Shown here: one piece after another, positions 6,592 to 14,988 of the stretch
Layout: every line of letters starts with the position of its first letter
Position numbering within the stretch: position 1 is the first letter of the stretch
Source: Phycisphaerales bacterium
GTDB lineage: Bacteria > Planctomycetota > UBA1135 > UBA2386
NCBI GenBank assembly: GCA_020247305.1
Contig: JADCJE010000154.1
Location: 1 to 34,776 of the forward strand
Direction: 5' to 3'
Length of the DNA: 34,776 nt
The notes under the pieces: model-generated
What the model saw: the letters and a program-made list of their open reading frames with translations, nothing else
What the model was told of the DNA's origin: nothing
The model's database searches: none
Made by a program: the position numbers and the translations under genes

Positions 6592-9500
6592 CGCGACGGC
6601 CCGCTGGTGCGGCCGAGCCACGCTTCGAGCGGACCGCGAGTGCGCGCGCGGAACCACCAGACCGACGAGGCCAGGGCGAACAGCGCGTAGCCGAGCGCGG
6701 CGGCGACGCCGACCGCCATGCCCCAGTCCTCGTCGGGCCACCAATGGCGCAGCGGCGCGAAGACCAGCAGCACGTGGCCGAGGTAGTGCGACAGCGACAT
6801 GCGGCCGACGGCCGCGACCGGCCGCAGCCAGCCGGGCAGGCCGCGCGTCATGCCGCGCCACGCCACCGCGCCGACCAGCAGCACGGCGACGCCGCCGTTG
6901 CGCAGCAGGAACGGGATCGACGTCGGCTGCCAGGTCACCGCGAAGTCGCCGGCGACGTCGCCGAGCAGGTCGCCGGCGCGCGCCGCCAGCACGTCCGCCG
7001 CGAGGCCGAGCGCGACCATCACGGCGCCGAGCGCGATCCAGCGTTTCCAGCGCGCGGCATCGGTGCGGCCGTTCATCGCCAGCAGCGCGCCGAGCAGCGG
7101 CGGGCACAGCCACGGCAGCAGCGGGTAGCTGCCGTCGTAGAGGAACCAGCGCAGCGTCTCCCAGCCGAAGCCGTGGTTGGCGAGGTGCGTGCTGTCCGCC
7201 AGCAGGTCGCCGGCGACGTAGCCGCCGAACGCGCGCGCCGCGCACGGGATCGCCAACACCAGCAGCATGAGCGCGCTCGCCAGCGCCGTGCGGCCCCAGC
7301 GCTGCAGCAGGGCGACGCACGGCAGCGCCAGCGCGAACGCCGTCAGCACGTCGTTGGGCCACGCCCAGACCCAGAATGGCACGCCGACCGCGGCGAGCGC
7401 GAGCGCGCGCCGGGCCACCCACGCGGGCCGCAACGCCAGAGCCTCGGCGCCGACGCGCCGCGCCGAGCAGGCCCATGCCACGCCGGCGAGCAGGAAGAAC
7501 AGCGTCGACGGCACGCCCGCGCCGACGTCCGTCGTCCAGCCCAGGCACCGCGCCAGCGCGCCGGCGTCCTCGTCCGCCTCGGGCACGAAGTGCAGCCACA
7601 CCATGGCCAGCACGGCGAGCCCGCGCGCGGCGTCGAAGGCGTCGACGCGCACGTCGGGCATCGGCGCGGCGGCGGGCGCCGTGCGCAGCGGTTCGTGGCG
7701 CCGCGCGACCTCGACCGTCGGTGCGCCGGCGTAGCCGCGGCGCGGCAGCAGCGTCTCCTGCTTCATCACGACGCTGTGCGGCAACACGTGCGCGCCGTCG
7801 CCGATGTCGGCGCCGTACAGCACGACGGCGCCGCGGCCGACCGTCGCGTGCGCGCGCACGTGCACGCGATCGGTCTTCAGCACGCGGTCCTCGAAGCTGT
7901 GCGCCTGGAACATCGCATGCACCGTCGCGCCGTCGTCGATGCGCAGCATGTCCGGGTCGACGACCTGCGCGAAGCCCTCGCCGAGCACGACGCGGCGGCC
8001 GACCTTCATGCCGAGGGCGCGCAGGAACCACGGCAGCAGCAGGGTGCCTTCGAGCAGTTGCAGGAAGCCACGGCCGTAGCGCTCCCAGACGACATAGTGG
8101 AAGTCCCAGCGGTTGGCCCAGCACGACCAGAGCGCGTGCTGCGACGGCTTGACCTTGCCGAGCAGCAGCCACTTCGCGGCGATCACCACCGCCGTGAGCA
8201 GCAGCGCGTACGCGAGCGTCGCGGCGCAGGCGGCGCCGAACTGCACGTGGGCCTCGTCGCCGGCCGCGGCGACCGCGTCGAACCAGACGAGGCCGAGCCA
8301 TACCGGCAAGGCCGGCAGCACGAAGCGCGCGCACTCCCAGAACAGCCGGTTGACGACGCGCAGCAGGTCGGGGCGGTGCGTCATGCGCCAGTCCGCCGTG
8401 GCGATCTCGCGCTTGGGCAGCGCGAACGGCGGCTGGCCGAACCAGCCGGTGCCCGCCGCCATGCGCCGGTCGTCGGCGACCGTGCAGACGCCCATCACGA
8501 CGTCGTCCGGCAGCTTCTGGCCGGCGGCGACGACGACGTGGTTGCCGACGAAGGTGCGCGCGCCGAGCGCGGTCTCTGCGACGGTCACGGCGCCGCCGTG
8601 GATGCGCGGCACGCCGAGATAGATGCCGTCGGCCAGGAACGAGCCGCCGCCGAGCGCGACGTGTTCGGGCAGCACGTCGACGATCGTGCTGATCTCGGTG
8701 TCGCGGCCGATGCGCATGCCGGCGAGGCGCAGCCACATCGGCCAGAACAGCGCGCCCGCGAGCCACTGGCCCGCCGACTCCACGGCGTCCATGCGCACCT
8801 GCGCCTGCAGGTGCAGCCACGTCCAGCGGCCGTGCGTGCCGACCGGGATCGGCGGCGAGAAGCGCAGCACGAGCGCCTGCGAAACGAGGCCGACCGGCGC
8901 GCCCAGCAGCGCGAGTCCGATCGTCAGCGCCACCCACGCCGGCTGCGACGACGGGCCGTCGCCGCACAGCCACTCGGCCAGCGTCGCCGCGTCAATGCCG
9001 AGCGCAAGCGCCGCCGCGTAGACGAGGCCGGTGAACGGCAGCGCGACGAGCGGCGCCCAGAACAGCCGGCCGCAGACGCGCAGCACCGCGTAGGGCCACG
9101 GCGGCAGGGGCGCGCTCGGGACGTCGATCACGGCGGGCGCTGGCGCCGTGCCGACGCGGCGCGCCGGCACGCCTTGCCACGACTCGCCGGCCGGCACGTG
9201 CGCGCCCGACGGCACGAACGACAGCGGGCCGACGAACGCGCCGTCGCCGACCGACGCGTCCGGGCCGAGGCCCGCGCGCGTCGCCAGCGTCGCGCCGCGG
9301 CCGATGCGCACGGCGCCGACGACGAGCTGGCCGTCGTCGAGCTGGCAGGCGCCGAGTTCGGCCTCGCGCTGCAGCGTGGCGTCGTCGCCGATCTCGATCA
9401 GGTCCCAGCCGCCCGACAGCACGTCGACGCCGCGGTGCAGGTGCACCCGCCGGCCGATGCGGGCGCCGAGCGCGCGCAGCGCGGCGACCTTCGCCTCGGT

Positions 9501-11660
9501 GTCCTCCAGCAGCGCCCACGGCACGAGGCGCACGAGCCGCACGACGATCCAGTGCCGCACGTGGAAGCTGCTCCACGCCCGCACGCGCTGCGGCCGGTAC
9601 CGCCCGATCAGCAGCTCCTTGGCGCCGATCGCCAGCGCGACGGCGACGACGGCGTAAGCCGCATACGCGAGCGCGCCGAGCCACGGCGCCACGAACAACA
9701 GCTGCAGCAGCGAGAACTCCGCCGCCATCCAGGGCAGAACGACGAAGCCGCCGAGCCACGCGAGGCCGGCCGCGCCTGCGACGACCATGCCGACGAACGC
9801 CGTCTGCACGGCGGTCGCCAACCACGGCGTCGGCGACAGCGGCGGCGGCGGCGGCGGCGACGGCGGCCCGTCGCCCGCGTCGGCGACGGACGCCTCGGCC
9901 TGCAGCCGCCGCGCCAGCGCCGCCGGCGTGCGGAACATGTAGACGTCGCGCACCGCGGTCGCCTCGCCGCCGGGGCTGCGGCGCAGGCGCGAGACCAGCA
10001 GCGCGGCGCGCAGCGAGTCGCCGCCGAGGTCGAAGAAGTCCGCGTCGGCGGCGATCACCGCCGGCGCCATGCGCAGCACCGCCGCGAACTCGTCGCGCAG
10101 CAGCCGCTCGGCCGCGGTCGCCGGCTGCCACGCGGGCCCGCCGACGTCGGCACGCTCCGTCGGCGGATCGACGTAGGGCAGCATCTTGCGGTCGATCTTG
10201 CCGCCCAGCGTGCGAGGCAGCGCCGCGGCGACAGCGAACCGCCGCGGCGTCATGTAGTCGGGCAGCGCCGCGCGCACCGCCGCGGCCAGCAGGTCGAAGT
10301 CGGGCGACCGCGCCGGATCGGCGGCCACGACGTGCGCGGCGAGGACCTTCTCGCCGCCTTCTTCTTGCGCCGTGCAGGCGACCTCGCGCACCCCGTCGCA
10401 GCCCGCCAGCACCGCCTCGATCGCCTCCAGCTCGATGCGGTAGCCGCGGACCTTGACCTGCGCGTCGATGCGGCCGTGGTAGCTCAGGTCGCCGTCGGGT
10501 CCGCGGGTGACGAGGTCGCCGGTGCGGTAGACGCGGCCGATCGCCGGCAGCGTCGGGAACCGCTGCGCGGTGAGTTCCGGCAGGCCCAGGTAGCCGCGCG
10601 CGAGGCCCGGGCCGGCGATGCACAGTTCGCCTGCTTCGCCGTCGCGCACGGGCAAGCCGTCCTCGCCGAGGATCCACGCGACGTGCGGCGGCACCGGCTG
10701 GCCGATGGTCACCGGACGGCCGGGGTGCACGCGGCCGCGGGTCACCGTCACCGTGCACTCCGTCGGGCCGTAGCCGTTCTCCAGCCACAGCTCCGCGCCC
10801 CAGAGGTCGGCGAGATCCTGCGGCAACGCCTCGCCGCCGACGTAGCAAAGCCGCAGGTCGGGCAGTTCGGCGCGCGGCGAACGCACGTCGAGCGCGCGCA
10901 GCAGCGTCGGCGGCGGACAGAACACCGTGATCCGCTCACGCCGCAGCCATGCCACGAGGTCGGGGCCAAGGCGCACGGTCTCGTCGTCGAGCGGCACGAC
11001 CGTCGCGCCCGCCGCGAGCGCCAGCCACGTCTCCTCGACCGACGAGTCGTAGGCCGGCGAACTGCCCTGGGCGCAGCGATCGCCCGGCCGGATCCCAAAG
11101 CGCGGCACGCCCTGCGTGATCAGGTTGACGGCGCCGCGGTGTTCGATCAGCACGCCCTTGGGCTTGCCCGTCGTGCCCGACGTGTAGATCGCGTACGCGA
11201 GGCTGCGCTCGCCGGCGGCGGGGGCGGCGCTGGGCGAAACCGGCGGCGTCGGGGCGGCCGACGCCAACGGCAGGGCCACGACCGACAGGCCGAGTGCGGC
11301 GAGGCGTGCGACGTTCGGGCCGTCGGCGAGCACGGCGACCGCCTTGGCGTCGGCGGCGACGTGCGCGAGGTGCGCGTCGGGAAACGTCGGATCGACGCAG
11401 ACGTAGGCGGCGCCCGCCTGCATCGCGCCGATCTGCGCGGCGTACAGCCACGGCGTCGTGCGCCCCATCACGATCACGACGAACGCCTCGCCGCGCACGT
11501 GCGGCGCCAGCGCCGCGGCGACGCCGCCGGCCATGCCCGCCAGTTCGCCGTAGCTGACGACGGCACGCTCCGGCCGCCCGACCCCCGGCGGCACGTCGAC
11601 GGCGGGAAGCTGCGCGTGACGCGCTACGCTCGCCGCGAAGAGGTCGACGAGCCGCGTCAT
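6588..11660 (-). CDS. Pls-type NRPS (A-T-membrane/LbH domain) fused to DUF418
   Basis: This is a 1690-residue protein. An adenylation domain spans ~1-500, with A3 YTSGTTGKPKG near 157-167, NGYGPTE at 295-301 and the A10 lysine K488 in GGKIDRK. A thiolation domain follows (~510-590; LGGDSL, phosphopantetheine Ser549), then a poly-Pro linker near 600. Residues ~610-1325 match the NRPS terminal-domain family of epsilon-poly-lysine synthetase: six or so membrane helices interleaved with three left-handed beta-helix/condensation-like units (~727-840, ~977-1075, ~1215-1320). Residues ~1335-1690 form a separate polytopic DUF418 domain ('DAARGLAVLAM', 'GRMSLSHYL', 'GPLEAWLGR'). Specificity positions visible are D205, S206, E209, G296, V304, T305 and K488; an acidic third position is common in A-domains for Lys, Orn or Dab. 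The inferred product is a homo-poly-amino acid made at the membrane, possibly modified by DUF418. Start ATG 11660 is 1 bp after the yaeQ stop. Confidence 0.9.
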   Translation of the reverse strand: MTRLVDLFAASVARHAQLPAVDVPPGVGRPERAVVSYGELAGMAGGVAAALAPHVRGEAFVVIVMGRTTPWLYAAQIGAMQAGAAYVCVDPTFPDAHLAHVAADAKAVAVLADGPNVARLAALGLSVVALPLASAAPTPPVSPSAAPAAGERSLAYAIYTSGTTGKPKGVLIEHRGAVNLITQGVPRFGIRPGDRCAQGSSPAYDSSVEETWLALAAGATVVPLDDETVRLGPDLVAWLRRERITVFCPPPTLLRALDVRSPRAELPDLRLCYVGGEALPQDLADLWGAELWLENGYGPTECTVTVTRGRVHPGRPVTIGQPVPPHVAWILGEDGLPVRDGEAGELCIAGPGLARGYLGLPELTAQRFPTLPAIGRVYRTGDLVTRGPDGDLSYHGRIDAQVKVRGYRIELEAIEAVLAGCDGVREVACTAQEEGGEKVLAAHVVAADPARSPDFDLLAAAVRAALPDYMTPRRFAVAAALPRTLGGKIDRKMLPYVDPPTERADVGGPAWQPATAAERLLRDEFAAVLRMAPAVIAADADFFDLGGDSLRAALLVSRLRRSPGGEATAVRDVYMFRTPAALARRLQAEASVADAGDGPPSPPPPPPLSPTPWLATAVQTAFVGMVVAGAAGLAWLGGFVVLPWMAAEFSLLQLLFVAPWLGALAYAAYAVVAVALAIGAKELLIGRYRPQRVRAWSSFHVRHWIVVRLVRLVPWALLEDTEAKVAALRALGARIGRRVHLHRGVDVLSGGWDLIEIGDDATLQREAELGACQLDDGQLVVGAVRIGRGATLATRAGLGPDASVGDGAFVGPLSFVPSGAHVPAGESWQGVPARRVGTAPAPAVIDVPSAPLPPWPYAVLRVCGRLFWAPLVALPFTGLVYAAALALGIDAATLAEWLCGDGPSSQPAWVALTIGLALLGAPVGLVSQALVLRFSPPIPVGTHGRWTWLHLQAQVRMDAVESAGQWLAGALFWPMWLRLAGMRIGRDTEISTIVDVLPEHVALGGGSFLADGIYLGVPRIHGGAVTVAETALGARTFVGNHVVVAAGQKLPDDVVMGVCTVADDRRMAAGTGWFGQPPFALPKREIATADWRMTHRPDLLRVVNRLFWECARFVLPALPVWLGLVWFDAVAAAGDEAHVQFGAACAATLAYALLLTAVVIAAKWLLLGKVKPSQHALWSCWANRWDFHYVVWERYGRGFLQLLEGTLLLPWFLRALGMKVGRRVVLGEGFAQVVDPDMLRIDDGATVHAMFQAHSFEDRVLKTDRVHVRAHATVGRGAVVLYGADIGDGAHVLPHSVVMKQETLLPRRGYAGAPTVEVARRHEPLRTAPAAAPMPDVRVDAFDAARGLAVLAMVWLHFVPEADEDAGALARCLGWTTDVGAGVPSTLFFLLAGVAWACSARRVGAEALALRPAWVARRALALAAVGVPFWVWAWPNDVLTAFALALPCVALLQRWGRTALASALMLLVLAIPCAARAFGGYVAGDLLADSTHLANHGFGWETLRWFLYDGSYPLLPWLCPPLLGALLAMNGRTDAARWKRWIALGAVMVALGLAADVLAARAGDLLGDVAGDFAVTWQPTSIPFLLRNGGVAVLLVGAVAWRGMTRGLPGWLRPVAAVGRMSLSHYLGHVLLVFAPLRHWWPDEDWGMAVGVAAALGYALFALASSVWWFRARTRGPLEAWLGRTSGPSR

Positions 11661-11661
11661 C

Positions 11662-12198
11662 TCACTCGGGTGCTGGCGACAATGGCATCGTCTCGATGGC
11701 CGCCTCGATGGCCTCGCCGCCGACGACGACCGTCACGCGGCCCTCGCAGCGCGACAGGTCCCACTTGTTGTTGCGGTCGAGCCGGCGCTGCAGCGCGTCG
11801 AGCAGTTCGCCGGGCACCTTCACGACGGTGATCGCCTCGGCCTTGTGCACCTTCTCCTTGGCGCACTTCTGCTGCAGCAGGTCGGGCCGGCGGTGGCACC
11901 ACACGACGACGCGACCGGCGAGCTTGGCGGCGCGGTGCAGGCGGTCGGGCGCGGGCGCGCCGACCTCGATCCACTCCAGCACCCGGCCGTCGGGCGCCTT
12001 CACCCACAGCGCCGGCTCGTCGGCTTCGGCGAGGCCCTTGCTGAAGGCGAGGCCGTCCTTGTGCTCCAGCGCGAACGCGAGCACGCGCGTAAGCAGATAG
12101 GGCTCGTCCTCGGAAGGATGGCGGGCGACGCGCAGGTCGAGGTCGGCGTAGACGCCGCGGTCGACGTCGGCCAACGCGATCTCGAAGCGATGCAGCAC
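11662..12198 (-). CDS. yaeQ: YaeQ family protein
   Basis: This 178-residue protein has the normal family length. Landmarks are the start LHRFEIALADVDRGVYADL, 'ARHPSEDEPYLLTRVLAFAL', 'DEPALWVK', 'LEWIEVGAPAPDRLHRAAK' and 'WDLSRCEGRVTV'. The fold resembles PD-(D/E)XK nucleases, and a regulatory link to transcription has been proposed for the enterobacterial member; its biochemical role is not settled. The start is GTG 12198. The stop is separated by one base from the ATG of the synthetase gene, so this is the first gene of a three-gene coupled operon. It is transcribed divergently from the gene at 12298. Confidence 0.92.
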   Translation of the reverse strand: MLHRFEIALADVDRGVYADLDLRVARHPSEDEPYLLTRVLAFALEHKDGLAFSKGLAEADEPALWVKAPDGRVLEWIEVGAPAPDRLHRAAKLAGRVVVWCHRRPDLLQQKCAKEKVHKAEAITVVKVPGELLDALQRRLDRNNKWDLSRCEGRVTVVVGGEAIEAAIETMPLSPAPE

Positions 12199-12281
12199 GA
12201 AGGGCTAGCGTCCGCGATCGCGCGCTGCATGGCAACGAGTAAGACGCTTCCGCACGCGTTGCGCACGTCGTCGCACACGCC

Positions 12282-12287
12282 GATACT
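12282..12287 (+). promoter_or_regulatory. Candidate -10 box GATACT
   Basis: GATACT ends 10 nt before the ATG at 12298, giving a very short or absent leader. No -35 box or Shine-Dalgarno sequence is evident. Confidence 0.4.
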
Positions 12288-12297
12288 CGCGGCGACG

Positions 12298-12780
12298 ATG
12301 CCGCCCATCGCGCCAGCGCCGAAGCTCGCCTCGCGCCTGTCGCACTGGACCGGCGTGGCGCCGGCGTGGCTCGCGGCGCTGCTGCTCGCGCACGTCGCGT
12401 TCGTCGCGCTGCGCTTTCCGCAGGGCTCGGTGCGCAAGCGCGGCCAGTTGATCGAAGCGGCGCAGGCCGCCGGGCCGCTGTGGCACTTCGTGCACGCCGA
12501 CGGCGAGACCAAGCGCATCGTCGCTTGGCTCGTGCGCCATGCGCCCGCCGATCAGGCGATCGCCTACGACGGTCCCGGTCGCGGCCTGATGGAACCGCTC
12601 GCCGCCGTGCTGGCGCCGCGGCTCGTCGTGCACGCCTCGCTCGTGCAGCCCGACGGCACCGCGCTCGGCCGCCGCGTCTTCGCCGGGCATCCCGCCGGCG
12701 AGCCCGCCAACGGTCGCTTCGGCGTCGTCGACGCGACCGACGGCAGCGAACTGCGCTGGGCGCTGCGGAGCCCGCGGTGA
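12298..12780 (+). CDS. Single-pass membrane protein of unknown function
   Basis: This is a 160-residue protein with one N-terminal membrane segment (about 17-38; VAPAWLAALLLAHVAFVAL) and a C-terminal domain of ~120 residues, probably outside the cytoplasm ('KRIVAWLVRHAPADQAIAYD', 'LAAVLAPRLVVHASLV'). I do not recognise the family. Its stop overlaps the GTG start of the next gene (GTGA at 12777-12780), so it is almost certainly co-translated with the polytopic membrane protein. In similar pairs the small partner often serves the larger glycosyltransferase-like protein, but that is inference. ATG 12298 follows a -10-like GATACT; an in-frame ATG at 12229 would add a poor N-terminus. Confidence 0.65.
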   Translation: MPPIAPAPKLASRLSHWTGVAPAWLAALLLAHVAFVALRFPQGSVRKRGQLIEAAQAAGPLWHFVHADGETKRIVAWLVRHAPADQAIAYDGPGRGLMEPLAAVLAPRLVVHASLVQPDGTALGRRVFAGHPAGEPANGRFGVVDATDGSELRWALRSPR

Positions 12781-14126
12781 GCGCGCCCTGGCTGCCGGCG
12801 ACGCTGGCGCTGTTCGCGCTGATCGCGCACCCGCTGTGGCTGCTGGGCCTGCCGTTGCCGTCCTGGCTGCTCGCCGCCTGCGGTCTCGCGGCGCTGCCGC
12901 TCGCGCGCCGCGAACTGCGGCCGCCGCGCCTTGGCGTCCTCGGCGCGTCGGCCCTGCTGCTCGGCCTCGCCGCGGTCACCTGGGGCGCCTGCGCCACCGA
13001 CAGCCGCGTGTGGGACGGCTTCGTCGCCTGGGGCGCCACGGCGAAGTGGCTCGCGCTCGACGGCTCGCTGCAGCAGCCGGTGTTCACCGAGGGCGCGACG
13101 TACCTGCCGAGCCGCGGTTACCCGCTGCTGCAGCCGGCGCTGTTGGCGCAGACGATGACGTGGCTCGGCCCGCTCGGCGGCCGCCTGCTGTTCCCATGCC
13201 TGTGGCTGTCGATGCTGCTGACGGTCGCGCGCACGCTGCACGCGCGCGGCGCGCCGCCGCGCACGGTCGGACTGTGCGTCGCCGCACTGGCGCTGCTGCC
13301 GGCGATGACCGAAGGCCGCGAGGGCGCCGCCGACTCCGGTTACGCCGACCTGCTGGTCGCCGTGCTGCTGACGCACGCGGCGGCCGCGCTGCTGCGCGAC
13401 CGGCGGCTCGCGTTCGCGCTCGCCTGCCTGCTGCTGCCGATGGCCAAGAACGAAGGGCTCGTGCACGCCAGCGTGCTCGTCGCCTGCGCCGCCGCGCGCG
13501 GCCGCGGCGCCGTGCCGATTGCCGGCGCGATCGGCGCCGCCGTCGGCCTGCTGCTGTGGGCGCCGCTGCAGGCGCGCCTCGCCGCGCCGGGCGGCGCGTC
13601 CGGCGCGGCCTGGCTGGCGCTGCCGCTCGTGCCGGTCGCAGCGCTGGCGTTCGGCGCCGGCCTCGCCCGCCGGCGCTGGCGACTGCCGCTCGCGCTCGGC
13701 AGCCTCGCTGTCGCCGGCGCCATCGCCGCCTGCGGCGGCTTCGCCGCCACCGCGCTCGGCGGTGCGTTCGCCGCGCTCGGTCGCTTCGACGTGCCGTGGA
13801 GCGAACTGCCGCGCATCGCCGGTCGCGTCTTCTACGAGGCCATCCACCCGGTGAAGGTCGGCTTGACGTTCCTGCTGCCGTTCGTCGTCGCGGCGTGGCT
13901 GCGGCGCCGCGGCGTTGCGCTCGATGGCACCGGCGCGTTGCTCGCGGCGATCGGCGTCGCCCTGCTCGCGATCGTCGCCTTTGTGGCGCTCGGCCCGGTC
14001 CAGCTGCGCAGCGACTTCCTGCGCACCGGCGTCGACCGCTATGTCGCACAATGGGTCGGCGTCGGCTGGTTGGCGGCCGGCGCGCTGCTGGCCCACGGCC
14101 GGCCGGCCGAGCCTGAGCTACTCTGA
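12777..14126 (+). CDS. Polytopic membrane protein, GT-C glycosyltransferase-like
   Basis: This is a 449-residue protein with roughly ten to twelve predicted membrane helices. After the second or third helix an outside loop carries 'DSRVWDGFVAWGATAKWLALDG' and 'YLPSRGYPLLQPALLAQTMTWL'. Such an acidic, aromatic first loop with a following 'PLLQP' helix is typical of GT-C (GT39/ArnT-like) enzymes that use polyprenyl-phosphate sugars. Another loop has 'EGREGAADSGYADLL' and 'MAKNEGLVHA'. Family assignment is by overall layout only; I see no decisive catalytic motif. It starts with GTG overlapping the preceding stop by 4 bp. It may glycosylate envelope lipids or proteins. Confidence 0.65.
   Translation: MSAPWLPATLALFALIAHPLWLLGLPLPSWLLAACGLAALPLARRELRPPRLGVLGASALLLGLAAVTWGACATDSRVWDGFVAWGATAKWLALDGSLQQPVFTEGATYLPSRGYPLLQPALLAQTMTWLGPLGGRLLFPCLWLSMLLTVARTLHARGAPPRTVGLCVAALALLPAMTEGREGAADSGYADLLVAVLLTHAAAALLRDRRLAFALACLLLPMAKNEGLVHASVLVACAAARGRGAVPIAGAIGAAVGLLLWAPLQARLAAPGGASGAAWLALPLVPVAALAFGAGLARRRWRLPLALGSLAVAGAIAACGGFAATALGGAFAALGRFDVPWSELPRIAGRVFYEAIHPVKVGLTFLLPFVVAAWLRRRGVALDGTGALLAAIGVALLAIVAFVALGPVQLRSDFLRTGVDRYVAQWVGVGWLAAGALLAHGRPAEPELL
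14119..14124 (+). promoter_or_regulatory. Candidate -10 box TACTCT
   Basis: TACTCT lies 46 nt before ATG 14171, giving a leader of about 40 nt that includes GAGGAA (14159-14164) as a Shine-Dalgarno-like sequence. It overlaps the stop of the upstream gene. Confidence 0.4.
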
Positions 14127-14170
14127 CCGCGTCGCGCCCGGCCCCGCCGCGGCGGCGACGAGGAACAACC

Positions 14171-14893
14171 ATGCGCCCCTTTCGCCGTGTCGCCGCGGCC
14201 GCTGCCCTGCTGCCGCTCGCCTTCGCCGCCTGCCTGCCGCTGCCGCCCGTCGGCAAGCAGGTCGCGCGCGACCTCGACGTGTCGCTGGTGCGCGTGCGCG
14301 ACGACGCCCCCGGCAGCCCGACCGTGACGACGACCGCGACCAGCGACGGCACGACGTTCGTCGCCGTCGGCGCGGCGATGGCCGGGATCGTCGCCCACCT
14401 GTGGCCCGGCCAGGAGGTCGAACGCGCGAACGACCTGCCGGCCGGCCGCTACGACGCCCAGATCGACGGCGAATCCCGCGACGACGTGCGCGCACGGTTG
14501 GTGCGCACGGTCGCGGATGGCCTGCGGGTGACCCTCCACGAAGAAACGCGCACCACGATGGAGCACCGGCTGGTGGCGCTGCCGGGGACGGCCGTGCAGC
14601 CGGTGACGAAGGACGGCTCCTACGCCCAGGAGTTCCGCTTCCACAAGGACGGCGACCTCCGCAAGCTGACCTACAGCGGTTCGACGCAGTCGTTCCTCGA
14701 CCTGCTGCCGACCATGCTGCCGGGCGTCGTCGTGCGCGACGCGACCGAAGCCGACACGCTGCTCGCCGTCGCCGGCGAGTTCCGCGACGTCGACGGGCTG
14801 CGCGCGCTGCTGGCCGGCAAGGGCTTCGACCTCGCGCCCGAACCCGTGGTCCGCGCCGTGCTGCGCGTCGAACGCGCCGCCGGCGGCGACTGA
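14171..14893 (+). CDS. TIGR03435-like (DUF3738) exported protein
   Basis: This is a 240-residue protein with a secretion signal (MRPFRRVAAAAALLPLAFAAC) and a possible lipid-modified Cys21. The mature part follows the TIGR03435 layout known mainly from Acidobacteria: 'LPAGRYDAQIDG', matching the family's 'W.....YDI.A' element, then 'RLVRTVADGLRVTLHEETRTTMEHRLVAL' (usually 'LL.DRFKL..H.E......Y.L'), and near the end 'LRALLAGKGFDLAPEPVVRAVLRVERA' (usually 'L...LGL.L.....PVEVLV.DHVE'). The function of the family is unknown. It stands alone between the membrane unit and the BNR protein. A GAGGAA sequence lies 7 nt before the ATG. Confidence 0.75.
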   Translation: MRPFRRVAAAAALLPLAFAACLPLPPVGKQVARDLDVSLVRVRDDAPGSPTVTTTATSDGTTFVAVGAAMAGIVAHLWPGQEVERANDLPAGRYDAQIDGESRDDVRARLVRTVADGLRVTLHEETRTTMEHRLVALPGTAVQPVTKDGSYAQEFRFHKDGDLRKLTYSGSTQSFLDLLPTMLPGVVVRDATEADTLLAVAGEFRDVDGLRALLAGKGFDLAPEPVVRAVLRVERAAGGD

Positions 14894-14973
14894 GCGACGG
14901 CGCGCGCGCCGCCCGACGGGCCGACGGAGCCATGGCCCCGGGCGCGCAGCGTGGCGGCGGCCGGGCGGCGGCG

Positions 14974-14979
14974 TAGGCT
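14974..14979 (+). promoter_or_regulatory. -10 box TAGGCT, near-leaderless
   Basis: TAGGCT ends 9 nt before ATG 14989. The 10 bp ggcgTAGGCT are the same as those before the OsmC gene at 2145. Confidence 0.5.
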
Positions 14980-14988
14980 CCTGCGACG

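Noticed and set aside
9838..9862. CGG/GGC microsatellite in the synthetase gene
   Set aside because: It encodes the poly-Pro linker between the T domain and the membrane part; it is ordinary for such linkers and keeps the frame.
6744..11831. 1695-codon open frame on the plus strand opposite the synthetase gene
   Set aside because: It is an antisense shadow caused by high GC: the translation is Arg/Gln/Ala-rich without domains, while the minus strand encodes a full A-T-membrane protein.
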